Assembly (NCBI RefSeq): GCF_963169125.1
Contig: NC_084802.1
Coordinates: forward strand, 115,944,903-116,008,902
DNA: 64,000 nt
From: Humulus lupulus
Lineage: Eukaryota; Streptophyta; Magnoliopsida; Rosales; Cannabaceae
Direction: 5' to 3'
A program made the translations under genes and the position numbers. This document shows positions 46,447-58,183 of this stretch, one piece after another (within the stretch, counting starts at the first letter, position 1; every line of letters starts with the position of its first letter). The notes under the pieces were generated by a model. The model searched no databases and was not told where the DNA came from. It saw only the letters and a list, made by a program, of their open reading frames with translations.

Positions 46447-47389
46447 GTATTTGTTCGAATCCTATGAGAAGGAAACTTTTGAACTACTTTCTTCGGGAAC
46501 CGCACCGCCACACACTTAAAAATGGACACGTGTCAGTTGGGGATTGCTCATTCAAGGTACTCGAGTACCTTGGAAATCTTCCCATGATCGTTCGTCTGCC
46601 ACCTTTTCGGTACCATCATGTCATTAATCCATGACCGTTGGATTTTATGAGGATTCTGGCCAATGGCTCAGATCAATCCTTTTTTACTATCTATATATAA
46701 GACCCCAGTCATCGTCTTCCTCTTATTTTACACGCATCAGAGACAAAAGAAAAGAGGCAAAACCAGAAACTATCATTAAGAACTTTTTGCTTGTGCATGT
46801 TCTCTCAGCCGAAGAAACAAAGAACTGCCAGTTTGTTCGAGACCGTGAGCTCATACCTGCAGCCTCTCCTTCAATCAACGATTTCTCTGCAATCGCCATC
46901 AGTGTGTAAGTATCCGATGATCTTTTTGTTTTCCTTTATGCTAGTTTCTGTCGGTGCTATTCTTGTTATTTCTGTGAATGCACTAGTTTATTTTCTTAGC
47001 ATGGTACGCTAGGAAACTTTTGACCGATAGGCTTTCACGCTTAAGTCTCCATGCTAGGTTTAAATCACTGGTTCCAAATCTAGTTTTTGGTGTAGAACAA
47101 GGTCTCTTTTTTCTAGGTTTCAAAATTTAAAAGACATATCTTGCACTCCAAGATATCAGGTACAAAATCTTGGTTTTAAAGAACGCACGATACCCAAGAT
47201 TATCATTTCTGAATAATCGTCACCCTTTTTCCCTGATATTCCGGGATTTTCAAAAAAATTTATCCACTCTCACCCTTTTTAAGTATCGAGCTCGTTTCGT
47301 ACCCAACAATTCTCTGAGCTTGTCCTGTCAAGCTCGCTATTCTTGAACCCTTGCATGCATGGCCCTCACCATTTTTTCTTTCTCGCTAG
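46447..47389 (+). promoter_or_regulatory. Promoter, 5'UTR and 5'UTR intron of the antisense gene in Tat B
   Basis: The plus strand has CTATATATAAGACCCC at 46691-46706 (TATA box). The leader runs to AGTGT, a donor GTAAGTATCC at 46906 follows, and the acceptor CTCGCTAG ends at 47389, so the 484-nt intron finishes directly at the ATG. Short ORFs in this leader (46419-46634, 46631-46909, 46791-47012) are not supported as genes. Confidence 0.65.
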
Positions 47390-50257
47390 ATGTCACAGAA
47401 TCTGGAAAGACGGTGGGGGTCGTTGCTGGAAATCCCTTACTCGCCAAAAACCCCGAGCCCAGAATCGCTGTTTGCTTGGAATCAGCGTTTGGTTCGCGAG
47501 TATGATCTTGTGCACGAACAGGAGGAGAACCGAGCTCACTATCTCCGCCAAATCGTTGAGGTCATAGAAAAGAAGAGGAGAACTCTTCGGGAGGCTCTTT
47601 ATCCGGAATCTGCTTCAGGACCTAGGCCGATCCCCCTCGACCCTAAATTAAAAGTCACCATCGCATATAGTCTGGGAGAGCTCCAATTCTCATTGATGGG
47701 TGAACCTTCTACCTCGCAACCGAGGAGAGAATTCTTCAAGGCGGAGCACTACTGGAGCTCGGTTACCTCACTACGCCAGATAACTGATATCCTGGCCTTC
47801 CACGGTCTTAGGCTGTCAAGCACCCTAAGGTGTCGAGCCCCTACCTCCAGTGAGCGAAGCTGCTATGCTCCAGGGAATGGAAACCCTGACAATAGGCTGA
47901 GGTATGCGGCATGGAGCCGGGAGCACATGAAGGCAGGAGCGCTACTGCCTTTGAAGTCTTTCTTCAAGGACTTCACGAACTTTGTTGGGTTGGCCCCGTT
48001 CCATCTCAACACTAATTCTTACAGGGTTCTGTCTACCGTGAGGTCGTTATACCACTAGCTGAAGTGGAAAGGACCTTCACCACAGGAGATTTTATATCTC
48101 TTCTGTCTGAAAAGCAACCCCTCCCGAGCTCAGGGAGGAGACGGCTTCTACTATCTCTCGAGCTACCCCAAAGAGAAAAAGGTGTTTGAGGACTTTCCTA
48201 ACCATCCACCTGACTTTAAGAAAGCCTTCTTCTGGACAGATGGCTTGTCCCCGTCTCGATGCTACTCATTTAGACGGATTCGTAAGTACTCCAACCTTCT
48301 TTATCTCTGTGCTCGGGCTTTTGTTTGTAGGTTTTTACTTGGTTGAAATGTGTCTTATTTTCCAGCCAATTTTCACCGTCCTACTCCCAACGACGCGATG
48401 AAGGAGCATAGAGAGACTCTGCTCCAACTCCCTTATGACAGGAGGTCTCTCTCATACCTTTTGCATGAGAGTAAGCTCCGAGCTTGCGGGCTTTTGGGAG
48501 ATGGCCAATCCACCTCAGATTGGTCCAACAAAAAGTACGACCACTGGGAGCTCATGCCTTTCCCTACAGGCATCCTCCCTCCCAGGAGACAGGTGAGGCC
48601 CCCGCCTCCAACTCGCCGAAGAAGCCCGCCATTGGGGAACGAGTCTAATGATGAAGCCTCGAGCTTGGACTCGGATGATCAAGGTAAAGTCATCCTTAGC
48701 TCGAAAATATGGTCCCCCACCTTATTAAAACACAAACCCAATAGGTTAGTCTTGTGCCCGGATGATAGGGACCACTTCTATATATGGACATGGGTAGATG
48801 ACCGAGTTCATAGGTTTGATAGTTGGCTCGGGAAGTATGACATTATGTACAGTCTGAATGAGGTGTGGGATGGGATAGCCGTCCAATATGGGACCAATGA
48901 CTATAGGGACCTTTCGAGGTTGACGTTCACCTATAGGGAAGGTACTCCCCCCGCCTCTTCTGAAGATGGGGGAATTTCATGGTCTCCGAGTTCGAGCTTG
49001 GAGGATAGTTCCAGTTAGGTTCCTTCTATCATCATTTTGTATATCTACGCGATGCTGAATCACTTTATATACTTTTTCTTTTTGTTATGATTCACATTGT
49101 GGCGTGACTGTGTAGGCAAGATGGATTTCGACCTTGACAACATCCTCAAGAGTGGCGGTGCCAAGAGGAGCAAGCGTCCCAGGGCGGGGTCGCGAAAGGT
49201 TGATCGGCCTGCCAAAGTCCCCAAGAGGACCGAGAAAACACCTCCTCTCCCGACTCCGCCTGTTACGAGCTCCATCGTGGCACCGACTTCGACTTCGCAG
49301 GTCGATGCCTCCATTATGGCCGAGCCCCAACTTCCTGTAGTGGTCCAACCGACACTTGGTCCACCTCCCACAAAGCCTTCTGCTTCTCGAACTCACAAGC
49401 TGTCAGTTTCTACTCACGTTGAGGAGTATGTAATTGACAATGCGGCTGGATCCCATGGGTCTATGCTGGGCTCAGATGTTATGTCCCGAATCGGCCAGAG
49501 CTTTACCAGTTTCGACGCTCCTCAATGGCAATTTTTTAACAATGCCCGAGACTGCACTGCCCTCTATGAGAAGAGTATCGAGCTTGCCGCCGCGGTAATT
49601 TTTCTTCTACTTCTTAGTTATATTTATACAGTCCTGGTGTTAATGATGATTTTTTTCTTTTGTCAGACTCTTACTGTTACTGCCCAACTCAACTATAGGT
49701 TGAATAACGAGATCCATTCGAGCAAGTCTTATGCTCAGGAGGCGAAGGATCTTCAACTCAAAGCAAGTGATGACTTGAAGGCAGCAAATGCAAAGCTTGA
49801 GGCAGGAGCCGAGGAGCTTAAGGCCAAGGCATCCGAGCTTGAGACGCTGAATGCTAGGCTTGCGAAACTCGAGAAAGAGAATGCCAAGCTCGCAGAGCTT
49901 GAGAAGGAGAACGCTCGGCTCTAAGAGGCGAACAAAAAGCTCGAAGAGGACCAGGCGGCTACTTTTGATATAATTGAGGGTGAAAAGGCTCGCCTCCTTG
50001 CTGAGTATAAAGAGAAGAAGGACCACGCGGTTGATTTGGCCATGTACAGAATGTGGGCCAACAACGAAGATCTCGATACCAGCTTCCTAGGTCCTCATGA
50101 GGCGAAGCTTCTGGATAAGTGGAATGCTCGGCTTGAGGCGGAAGAGGCTGCTCGGGAGGCCGCCTCCGAAGGTGCTCAGAAGGATAGTCATGCTATTCGT
50201 CCTGAGGGGTCCAGTGCTGCTGATACTGAGAAGGCCAAGGATACTGCTCCTTCTTGA
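47390..50257 (+). pseudogene. Opposite-strand extra gene of Tat element B (gypsy-type 'transposase-like' protein)
   Basis: Exon 47390-48281 starts at the first ATG after the intron and holds GALLPLKSFFKDFTNFVGLA and PFHLNTNSYRVLS, then an in-frame TAG at 48056 and EILYLFCLKSNPSR. Intron 48282-48365 (GTAAGT...TTCCAG). Exon 48366-49018 holds RPTPNDAMKEHRETLLQL and an acidic/serine-rich tail. Last part from about 49116 (a likely ATG at 49121, MDFDLDNILKSGG) with a basic proline-rich region, a 72-nt in-frame intron (49595-49666), a long E/K/A/L coiled coil with a TAA at 49922, and the end block YRMWANNEDLDTSFLG. The domain resembles PF04195 (from memory). The role is unknown; it is not part of gag-pol. 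Confidence 0.75.
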
Positions 50258-51125
50258 ATCTGGTCTCGGGGAAATCTTATCTTGGGGCTGCGTCCCTTTA
50301 TTTTTGTAATTACTTTAATTAATGCCCGTAGGGCTGATACAATTTTTTTTTTTTTACATATGCTTTACATTTCTTGGTTCGAAATATTTTGCACATTTTA
50401 TATTAATGAATTGTTTCTTTATTCATACAAACATAGTTTGGATTTAGGCTCGATACTCAACGCATTCATGCATCGTTTGCTCGAATTATCTGCTTTCGAT
50501 CTCATTATTTATCAAGATCAGATATTACTTTAACCAGGAACCTGAAAGTACTTGTATGGTGCGTAATACAAACGGTTTAGTTATATCTTATTGCTTAGTT
50601 ACTTTTTCTCGTCCTCGGTTATTTCTCCGAGGTTATGAGTTCGAAACTATTTTTCCATAAGATATTCCAGCCTCGATCTCAACTTATCTCGAAGAAGGTT
50701 CAGGTTCCAACTTATCGTCGATTAGTTTTAACTGGTTTGCTCCACACCTATTGAGGTTGTGTTTGGTTTGTAATCCATACACTTATATTTTTAACCTAGT
50801 TCGTATATTTGGTTGTATCCAAACATCTTTATCTTTTGATAATTTGGTTACGTCCAAACTATCTAAGCTCGCGCATCTGGTTACATCCAAACACTTGTAT
50901 GTATTTCGTGCATGTTATTTTATTTTTCAAGCTGATGGTATATATACCAATGATTCCCCCTTAATATCCTATGAGTGTGACCATAGGTTATTAAATTAAG
51001 AGAGATTGCAAAAATAAAGAGAAATATAACATGTTGATCGAAATAGATCTTTATTTGATGGAATTCAAAAGTAGACAAAGTAGTACAGATAAATAATCAT
51101 GGTTACAGGCAACACTCTTCCTATA
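50258..51125. other. Non-coding region between antisense gene and integrase end, Tat B
   Basis: This is where Tat A has its 59-bp array. Here only three loose copies of a GGTTACATCCAAAC-like phrase (50810-50900) are visible. Small ORFs at 50282-50533 and 50751-50999 are T-rich and not supported. Confidence 0.5.
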
Positions 51126-52200
51126 CTATTGGTAGTAAGGTCTTAGGTGTTCGCCATTCCATGCTCGCGGTACCAGGCTCCCATCCAATCTCGCTAGCTT
51201 GTAAACACCGGGCCGGATGACTGACTCTATCTGGTATGGTCCTTCCCAATTTGGCCCGAGCACACCAGCTGCTGGATCTCGTGTTGCCAAAAATATGCAT
51301 CTCAACACTAGATCTCCCACACCGAACTTTCGATCTCGAACCCTCTTGTTGAAATACCTGGTAGCTCGTTGCTGGTAGGCAACGTTCCTCAACTGAGCTT
51401 CGTTTCTCTTTTCTTCAATCAAGTCTAAGGTTTCATCGAGCTGAGTGTGGTTCAAGTTTTGGTCGTAAATATGAGTGCGGATTGTTGGAATTTCGACCTC
51501 AATAGGCAACATTGCCTCGCAACCGTATGCTAGAGAGAACGGGGTATGCCTCGTTGATGTTCGAGCTGTGGTCCTATATCCCCATAGGATTTAGGGCAAC
51601 TCTTCGGGCCATCCTCCTTTTGCTTCCTCCAACTTTTTCTTAAGTGAACTATTGAGAGTTTTGTTTATAGCCTCGACCTGGCCATTCGCCCGAGGATGAG
51701 CTACTGACGAAAAACTCTTTATTATTCCATTCTTCTCACAAAAGTTGGTAAACAAGTCGCTATCGAACTGGGTTCCGTTGTCGGACACAATTTTCCTCGG
51801 CATCCCATATCGGCATTCGATGTTTTTTACTACGAAGTCAAGGACCTTTTTGGAAGTTATTTTTGTCAACGGTTCAGCCTCCGTCCACTTTGTGAAGTAA
51901 TCCACGGCGATGACAACATATTTCACACCGTCCTTGCCAGTTGGGAGAGAGCCTATGAGGTCGATTCCCCATACCGCGAATGGCCATGGGGAAGTCAACA
52001 TGGTCAGCTCGGATGGTGGAGCTCGAGGAATCATGGCGAATCTCTGGCATTTGTCGCATTTCTTCACGTACTAGAAAGAGTCCATTTTAATGGTAGGCCA
52101 GAAATATCCTTGGCATAAGATTTTCTTGGATAGGCTGTGCCCCCCGGTATGGTCTCCACAGAACCCTTCATGAATTTCTTCGATGATTTTCTTGGCTTCG
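51126..52200 (-). pseudogene. Integrase, Tat element B
   Basis: Zinc domain 52190-52030 (EIHEGFCGDHTGG, SKKILCQGYFWPTIK, then KKCDKCQRFA) with one in-frame stop just before CxxC. Core 52067-51591: WGIDLIGSLPTGKDG, VAVDYFTKWTEAEP, IVSDNGTQFDSDL and HPRANGQVEAINK, so D, D, E are intact. C-terminal 51512-51126: LVLRCIFLATRDPAAG, LGPNWEGPYQIESV and RAWNGEHLRPYYQ. The core and C-terminal frames are in phase, separated by in-frame stops. Confidence 0.88.
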
Positions 52201-52860
52201 GGTGGAGTTACGCACCATAGTAATGGCATGGAATACCCCCTTCTATATAACTTTCCGTCCAACATGGTGTAACGGGGAAGCTGATACATTAACTTTCGAG
52301 CCTGGTTCCGGTCCTTTGGAAGGACGCTGGTCTCGAGATATTCAACTATCGGAGTCATCCAGGTAGGCTCAGACTCAATCATACACATGTCTTCCTCTAG
52401 CTCGTTAATGCTAGGGGCCGAGAGGTGTTCTATGGGTACAACGTTTAGTTCATTATTCTTAGCGGAGGTGGCGAGCTGAGCTAAGGCATCTGCATGTGAA
52501 TTCCGTTCTCGGGGAACCTGTTCGATTGCATAAAATTTGAAATGTTCCAATGCGGACTTTGCCTTCTCTAAATAAGCTGCCATTCTCGTGCCACAAGCCT
52601 AGTATTCTCCCAAGATTTGATTAACCACGAGCTGAGAGTCGCTGTAGCAATGTATTGCTTTGGCTTTGAGCTCTTTGGCTATACAAAGACCCGCCAGTAA
52701 AGCCTCGTATTCGGCCTCATTATTCGACGCCTTGAAGTTAAATCTTAAGGCAGAATGAAATCTGCTCCCTGCGGGGGTAACCAAAATGACCCCTCCCCCG
52801 ATCCATTTTCATTAGATAACCCATCGACGTAAAGTTTCCACAGCTCGTGGGCCGAGGTTA
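52201..52860 (-). pseudogene. Second RNase H domain, Tat element B
   Basis: WKLYVDGLSNENGSG (52855), then a frameshift near 52790, FKASNNEAEYEALLAGL (52728), CYSDSQLVVNQILGEY (52650) and SHADALAQLAT (52508). The acidic residues expected for this RNase H type (VDG, NEAEYEA, SDSQL, ADALA) are all present. The linker to integrase is in-frame after the shift. Confidence 0.85.
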
Positions 52861-54260
52861 TAACTTCATCATTAGTCATGCCAGTACATTCCACTATAAA
52901 GTCTGCCAATGCCTGCACCCTAATGGTCGTCCTCGGGTGGTAGGTGATCTCGAACTGTCCGAGTTCAACCGCCCATTTAAGAAGTCGACCAGAAGCCTCT
53001 GGTTTAGACAAGACTTGCCTAAGTGGTTGATCAGTCAACACATGGATGGGATGCGCCTGAAAGTAGGGTCAAAGTTTACGAGATGAATGAATTAAGCTGA
53101 GAGCCAGCTTGTCCATCAAGGGGTATCTTGATTCTGTCCCCAGTAACGTTTTATTGATGTAATAAACAGGTTTCTGTACCTTCTCTTCTTCTCGCACGAG
53201 CACTGCACTTATCGTGTGTTCGGTGGTGGAAAGGTATAGGTACAGTACTTCACCCGTAACAGGTTTTGACAAGATGGGGGGGGGGGGGGGGGGGTTCTAC
53301 GAGGTGCTTTTTAAGCTCCTGGAAAGCCAGCTCGCACTCCTCCGTCCATTCAAATTTCTTACCTCCCCTCAAAAGGTTGAAAAATGGAAGACAACGATCC
53401 GTAGATTTTGAAATGAACCTACTTAGGGCCGCCATCTTGCCGGTCAAACTTTGGACATCCTTGTGTCTTCGAGGTGAGGGCATGTCAATCAGAGCCTGGA
53501 TCTTGTCGGGGTTGGCTTCTATTCCACGAGCGTTCACGATAAAGCCCAGGAATTTTTCTGAAGATACTTCGAAAGTACAGTTCTGGGGATTTAGTTTCAT
53601 GTTATACTTTCGGAGCACGCCAAAGCACTCTTCGAGGTGATCAACATGGTTATTGTTAAGTTGAGACTTGACAAGCATGCCATCAACATAAACATCCATG
53701 TTGTTCCCTATTTGTTCTGAAAACATCATGTTCACGAGCCGCTGGTATGTGGCCCCAGCATTTTTGAACCCGAATGGCATGACATTATAGTAGTATAGCC
53801 CCTTATCCGTTATGAAGCTCGTATGTTCCTGGTCGGGGGCATGCATGGGAATCTGGTTATATCCAGAATAGGCATCCATGAACGACATCAGTCCATGCCC
53901 CGCCGTGGCATCCACAAGCTGGTCAATCCTTGGTAATGGAAAACAGTCTTTTGGGCAAGCTTTGTTGAGGTCCGAATAGTCAATACAGGTCTGCCACGTG
54001 CCATTAGGTTTTGGGACCAACACTGGATTGGCTACCCAGTCAGGGTAAAAGGCATCCCTAATGAATCGGTTTGCTTTTAACCTGTCAACCTCCTCCTTCA
54101 GTGCCTTCTTTCTGTCGTCATCCAGCTGTCTTCACTTTTGTTGCTTCGGAGGGAAGCTTTTGTCTATATTTAGCGCGTGGCTTGCTATATTCGGACTTAT
54201 CCCTACCATGTCCGAATGTGACCATGCGAAGACATCCTGGTTTTTCTTTAAAAATCAAAT
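52861..54260 (-). pseudogene. Reverse transcriptase and RNase H, Tat element B
   Basis: RT: ANPVLVPKPNGTWQTCIDY (54035), FPLPRIDQLVDATAGHG, FMDAYSGYNQIPMH, MPFGFKNAGATYQRLV, then MDVYVDGMLVKS near 53700. The catalytic YVDD reads YVDG, a change that should abolish polymerase activity. GIEANPDKIQALID and LTGKMAALSRFISKST follow. A G19 run (53276-53294) shifts the frame before RNase H (LSTTEHTISAVLVREEE, YPLMDKLALSL, LTDQPLRQVLSK, ADFIVECTG). Several in-frame stops lie upstream near 54130-54260. Confidence 0.9.
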
Positions 54261-55193
54261 TAGTTGCTATTTTGTTTCTTCCTGGAGGTGTTTTCCAACC
54301 TTTACCTTTTTCGAGGGATCGGTTTCCTCGAGCTGAATTTCTGCGAGCTCTTCTAAGGGTTCGAGGTCAGCTTTCTCCTCAACCCTTGGATCGATCTCTT
54401 CATCAATCTCTAAGACCGTCCCGTCTTTACTTTGAATAATGGCGAGTGCTTGTGCGCTCGTCTGTTTCTTTCCTCTTAAGGAAATGCTGTAGCATTCCCT
54501 CCCAGCTAACTGATCTCCCTTCAATGTCTCGACGCCGCTTGGGGTCGGGAACTTAATGGCCAGATGCCTTACTGATGAGACTGCCCCCAGCCCAACCAGG
54601 GCGGGTCTCCCAAGCAGCACATTGTAGGCTGAAGGTAGATCCACTACCACGAACTCCATCATCTTGGTTCCCGAGACCAGGTAGTCTCCCAAGGTTACGG
54701 GGAGCTCGATGGATCCCATACAGGCGGTCCCTTTTCCTGAAAAGTCGTATAAAGTAGTCGCACATGCTTTCAGGTCGCGAAGGGAGAGTCCCATCTTTTC
54801 GAGGGTTGCTCTATAGAGAATGTTAACTGAGCTCCCATTGTCTATGAGAACTCGGTGGACCCTTTTATTAGCCAGCTAGAGAGTGATGACCAGCGGATCA
54901 TGGTGAGGAAACTGAACATGGGACGCGTCTTCCTCAGTGAAGGTTATTGGTTGGGATTCAATCCTCTGACTTTTTGGAGCTATAGGTTCGGGTTCATAGG
55001 GAGACCCGTCCCTAGTCTTCAGCTCGTTAACGTATCTCTTTTGGGCATTTCTGCCCATGCCTACAGGATGAGGCCCTCCTGAGATGGTTATCACGTCTTC
55101 TCCATCTATCGGTGGGGGCCTATCTTCTTCCCGAGCTCGGGAATTATTGTTTTGTGTGGGTTGTGATGCGGCTGCTTTCTGGCTCGCGGTCAC
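54261..55193 (-). pseudogene. Protease region, Tat element B
   Basis: The link motif ITISGGPHPVGMGRNAQKRY (55100) is as in Tat A. One stop at about 54876 precedes RVLIDNGSSVNILY (54850), where the catalytic D-T/S-G reads D-N-G. VLLGRPALVGLGAVSS follows (54620). It stays in phase with gag and RT. It would process the polyprotein. Confidence 0.85.
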
Positions 55194-55205
55194 CTGACTA
55201 GTACT

Positions 55206-57335
55206 CTAGTTCTTGACATATTGTCTGAGGTAACCCCTCGAGATCAATCCTTCGATCTCGTCTTTCAGCTGTCGACATTCATCGGTAGTATGCCCGGTGT
55301 CTCTGTGAAATTGGCAATACTTGCTGGAGTCCCTCTTGGACTTCTGATTTCTCATTGGGTCTGGATGCCTAAAGGGGACCTGGTTTTCATTAGCCAGGTA
55401 TATGTTCTCTCGAGACTCGTTGAGCTCGGTGTACACTCTGTACACGGAGAAATATCTCTCCCCCTTCTTTTTCTTTCCTCCTTCGGCCTCAGGGTTACTC
55501 CCTTCGTTCTTTTTTCTCTTCGAAGGGTTTTCTGCAGCGAGCTTTGAAGCCGGTGGGTCCGCCAAGGATGAGGCAGAGTTTACGTTTATCGTTGTAGTTG
55601 CGGGCTGGGAAGTCACATTAAGTGTCGACCTCGCTTCCTCTACATTGACAAACCTCTGTGCCCGCTTGTTAAACTCGGTTAGGGACCTCACAGGTTTCCT
55701 CTGCATGTCTTCCCAGAGAGCATTCCCTGGCATAACTCCAGCTTGGACAGCCATTAGGTGACCGCTGTCATCCACGTTCCGAGCTCGGGCAACTTCCAAA
55801 TTGAACCTTGTAAGGTAACTTTTTAATTTCTCACCTGGCTGTTGCCGAACGTTAGTTAGGGTTGACGCCTCAGGTCTAACCCCCATCATGGCTCTGAACT
55901 GCTTCTTGAAGTCTTTAGACAGCTGCTCCCAAGAAGTTATTGAGTGTCTCTTATATTTTTCGAACCAGCTTTTGGCTGGTCCTATCAACGACGCTGGAAA
56001 AAACATGCATCTGAGCTCGTAACCCACATTACTGGCTCTCATTATGGTGTTGAACGTACTCAAATGGCTGTACGGGTCAGTCTTTCCCTCAAACGTTGGG
56101 ACGTGAGGGATCCGAAACCCTTGGGGAAATGGAGTGTTGGAAATATGGGGAGCAAACGGTTCAAGCTCCTCATTAGAATCTTCATATCGATCCTGACCTT
56201 GCTCGTTTTTCAAAAGCCTAAAGGCCTTTTCCAACTGATCAATTCTTTCCTGGACTGGGTCCGCGAGGGGTACTGTCTGGAATCGATTGTCGTCGATCAC
56301 AATTCCAGGCTCGCGCCTTCGTAGGGGATCTTTATGCCTATTCAAGCGATCCCTCAGGTTCGGGTTTATCGGGTTAACATTACCCCGACTTTTATTCAAA
56401 TGTTCTCATAGGTCGAAGTGATTCCTGCGGCCCCCAGTATTCTTGCGACCTTGATCATGCATGCTAACCGATCTGGTATCTCCAGAGTCGTCACTAGTAA
56501 AACTTGTCGCATAGTTATTTCGAGATGGGTCTTATCCATGCCGCCTCGTTTCCGCCGTGCGAGACCGATATGTTTGACTCCTTTCAGATAGGGCACCTCT
56601 CCGCTCCTGAAATGTTCCCCTGTTTCCTTGTCTCCTCTTCGCACACCTTTCGTCCTGATCTCGAACTGGTTGAGTATTCCTGCAAGGAGGTGAAGGATAT
56701 CTTATAGGCAATGGAGGGAACCGTATGGGTGACGGTGGCTGCCACCCACTTCGTAGCCTAGATGGTCCGGAGTTTGCCCGAGATGGGTTGGTTGCATTTG
56801 GTGCGCTCCCAGGGACTTGAGTCCGAGCCTCTGGAGGGGCTCGATTGTTCTCAGTTCCTGCGGGTACTTCCACAGGTGGATTAACCGAGGCCTTAGCCCG
56901 GGTACTTCTCTGGGGCCTAGGGGGAGCAGATCGCTCTGCTGGTGCCGGAGGTTGTGCCGGCCTCCTTGTGGCGGCATTCTTTCGCAGGCGCCCATGGGGC
57001 CTGCGGGGCGGGACATGCACGTCCCTAGGAGAAGTAGCTTGGTTTTCACACGGAGGCGGGGGCTGAGCCACCTGCGCCTCTGCGGCGATCCTCGCTAACT
57101 CCTCATTTCACTTGTTGGCTTCTGCCAACTGCTGTTTCAATTGTCGGTTCTCAAGTTCCACAATGGGAACATATCGCTCAGGATTGTAATACATATCCTC
57201 ATCTCTTGGTGGAGCGGGTGGTCCCCGAGAATCGGAGGATCCACTTATTTCTTCAACATCTGGGTTTTCCATTGGCTGTTTCCCAGGACGTCTTGGATAA
57301 TTTTCTTCAGGAACATTCTGATTATCATCGGCCAT
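55206..57335 (-). pseudogene. gag, Tat element B
   Basis: The start ATG at 57335 (MADDNQN) lies about 45 nt from the LTR edge. Domains: N-terminal acidic part with a short coil (LENRQLKQQLAEANK), a proline/arginine-rich stretch (57070-56700), a capsid-type gag domain from 56190 (FRIPHVPTFEGKTDPYSHLS, WFEKYKRHSITSWEQLSKDF, WEDMQRKPVRSLTEF), and a zinc-knuckle-like CQFHRDTGHTTDEC (55290) followed by LKDEIEGLISRGYLR. All is in one frame, with in-frame stops near 57108, 56530 and 56400, and 55206 at the end. The last may be a mutated sense codon, because protease follows in phase. Confidence 0.88.
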
Positions 57336-57365
57336 AACTTGTTCAGGGACTGAATGCTTAAGGCT

Positions 57366-57381
57366 CTCAATGAAAGCACCA
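57366..57381 (-). other. Probable primer binding site of Tat element B
   Basis: The minus strand reads TGGTGCTTTCATTGAG, 3 bases after the LTR end GTCAACA. I cannot assign the tRNA with certainty. Confidence 0.6.
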
Positions 57382-57384
57382 AAC

Positions 57385-58178
57385 TGTTGACGCCATTTTT
57401 CGTCAACAGTGAAATAAGAGCATGAAAATAATAATCAGTTATGGCCAATAAAAATATGATAACATAAACGAGATTTTTTACGTGGTTCAGCAGTTAAATC
57501 TGCCTAGTCCACGAGTCTTTGTTATTAAACTTAAGATGATCTCTGAAAATTCTTCAAGGATGAATTCTCCAGAGTTTCTCTCAAGATCACAAAAATTCAG
57601 TCCTTTACAATGGTGCATGACCTCTCTATTTATAGAGAAGATTTCAAAATACTATCCCACATATTTCGGGAAGTTATTCTGTATATGCAAATAAATTTAA
57701 TGCCATTCAAAGCTTGTAATCCTATATACAAGGAAAATTCCCCTGAAGATCAGGGGGCGTATAAGTGAACAATTAATATCCCTTGATTATAGGGGATATA
57801 TACCAATCAATGTAGACCGCGTCTCTCATTGATGATTCACTAAGATATTCAAAGTTATTATCTTATATCGCCAAGGCCCTATTCACCCAGTTCTCTTATT
57901 GAATTTTGAGCTATAGCATCTTCCCGAGATCACATGACTTCGAGCTCATACTTGTGTCAGGCTCGGAGTCCCTGATCCGAGGCCCTCCTAAGAACAGACG
58001 TACTTCGGTGTCTGTCTTTCGAGCTCATGAGGATTTCGAGGCTACCATCTTTGAAGTCGTCTCTGCTTCGTAGGGTTGATGCCTAGGCTGCGGACACGTT
58101 CCAAACATTACGAGTCCATTCATTGCGAATCCAGCTTTCGAGATCACAATCCTAATGGCTCGAAATCTTGGTGTAACA
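57385..58178 (-). repeat. 5' LTR of Tat element B
   Basis: 794 bp, TGTTACACC (58178) to GCGTCAACA (57385). Minus-strand TATA box CTATAAATAG at 57636-57627. The last bases form a perfect hairpin TGTTGACG / CGTCAACA (57385-57408) beside the primer site. The 70-codon plus ORF (57482-57694) is LTR sequence, repeated in the other LTR. Confidence 0.92.
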
Positions 58179-58183
58179 CATAA

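Larger units (their letters stand above)
45665..58178 (-). mobile_element. Tat-lineage Ty3/gypsy element B, 12.5 kb, near complete
   Basis: Duplication CATAA is at 45660-45664 and 58179-58183. In minus order: 5' LTR (57385-58178), primer site, gag, protease, RT, RNase H, second RNase H, integrase, then an opposite-strand gene (47390-50257), polypurine tract and 3' LTR (45665-46430). Gag through RT stays in a single frame for over 1350 codons, broken only by in-frame stops. Only two frameshifts (G19 run at 53276, and near 52790) are seen. This makes it the best preserved element in the window. Confidence 0.93.
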
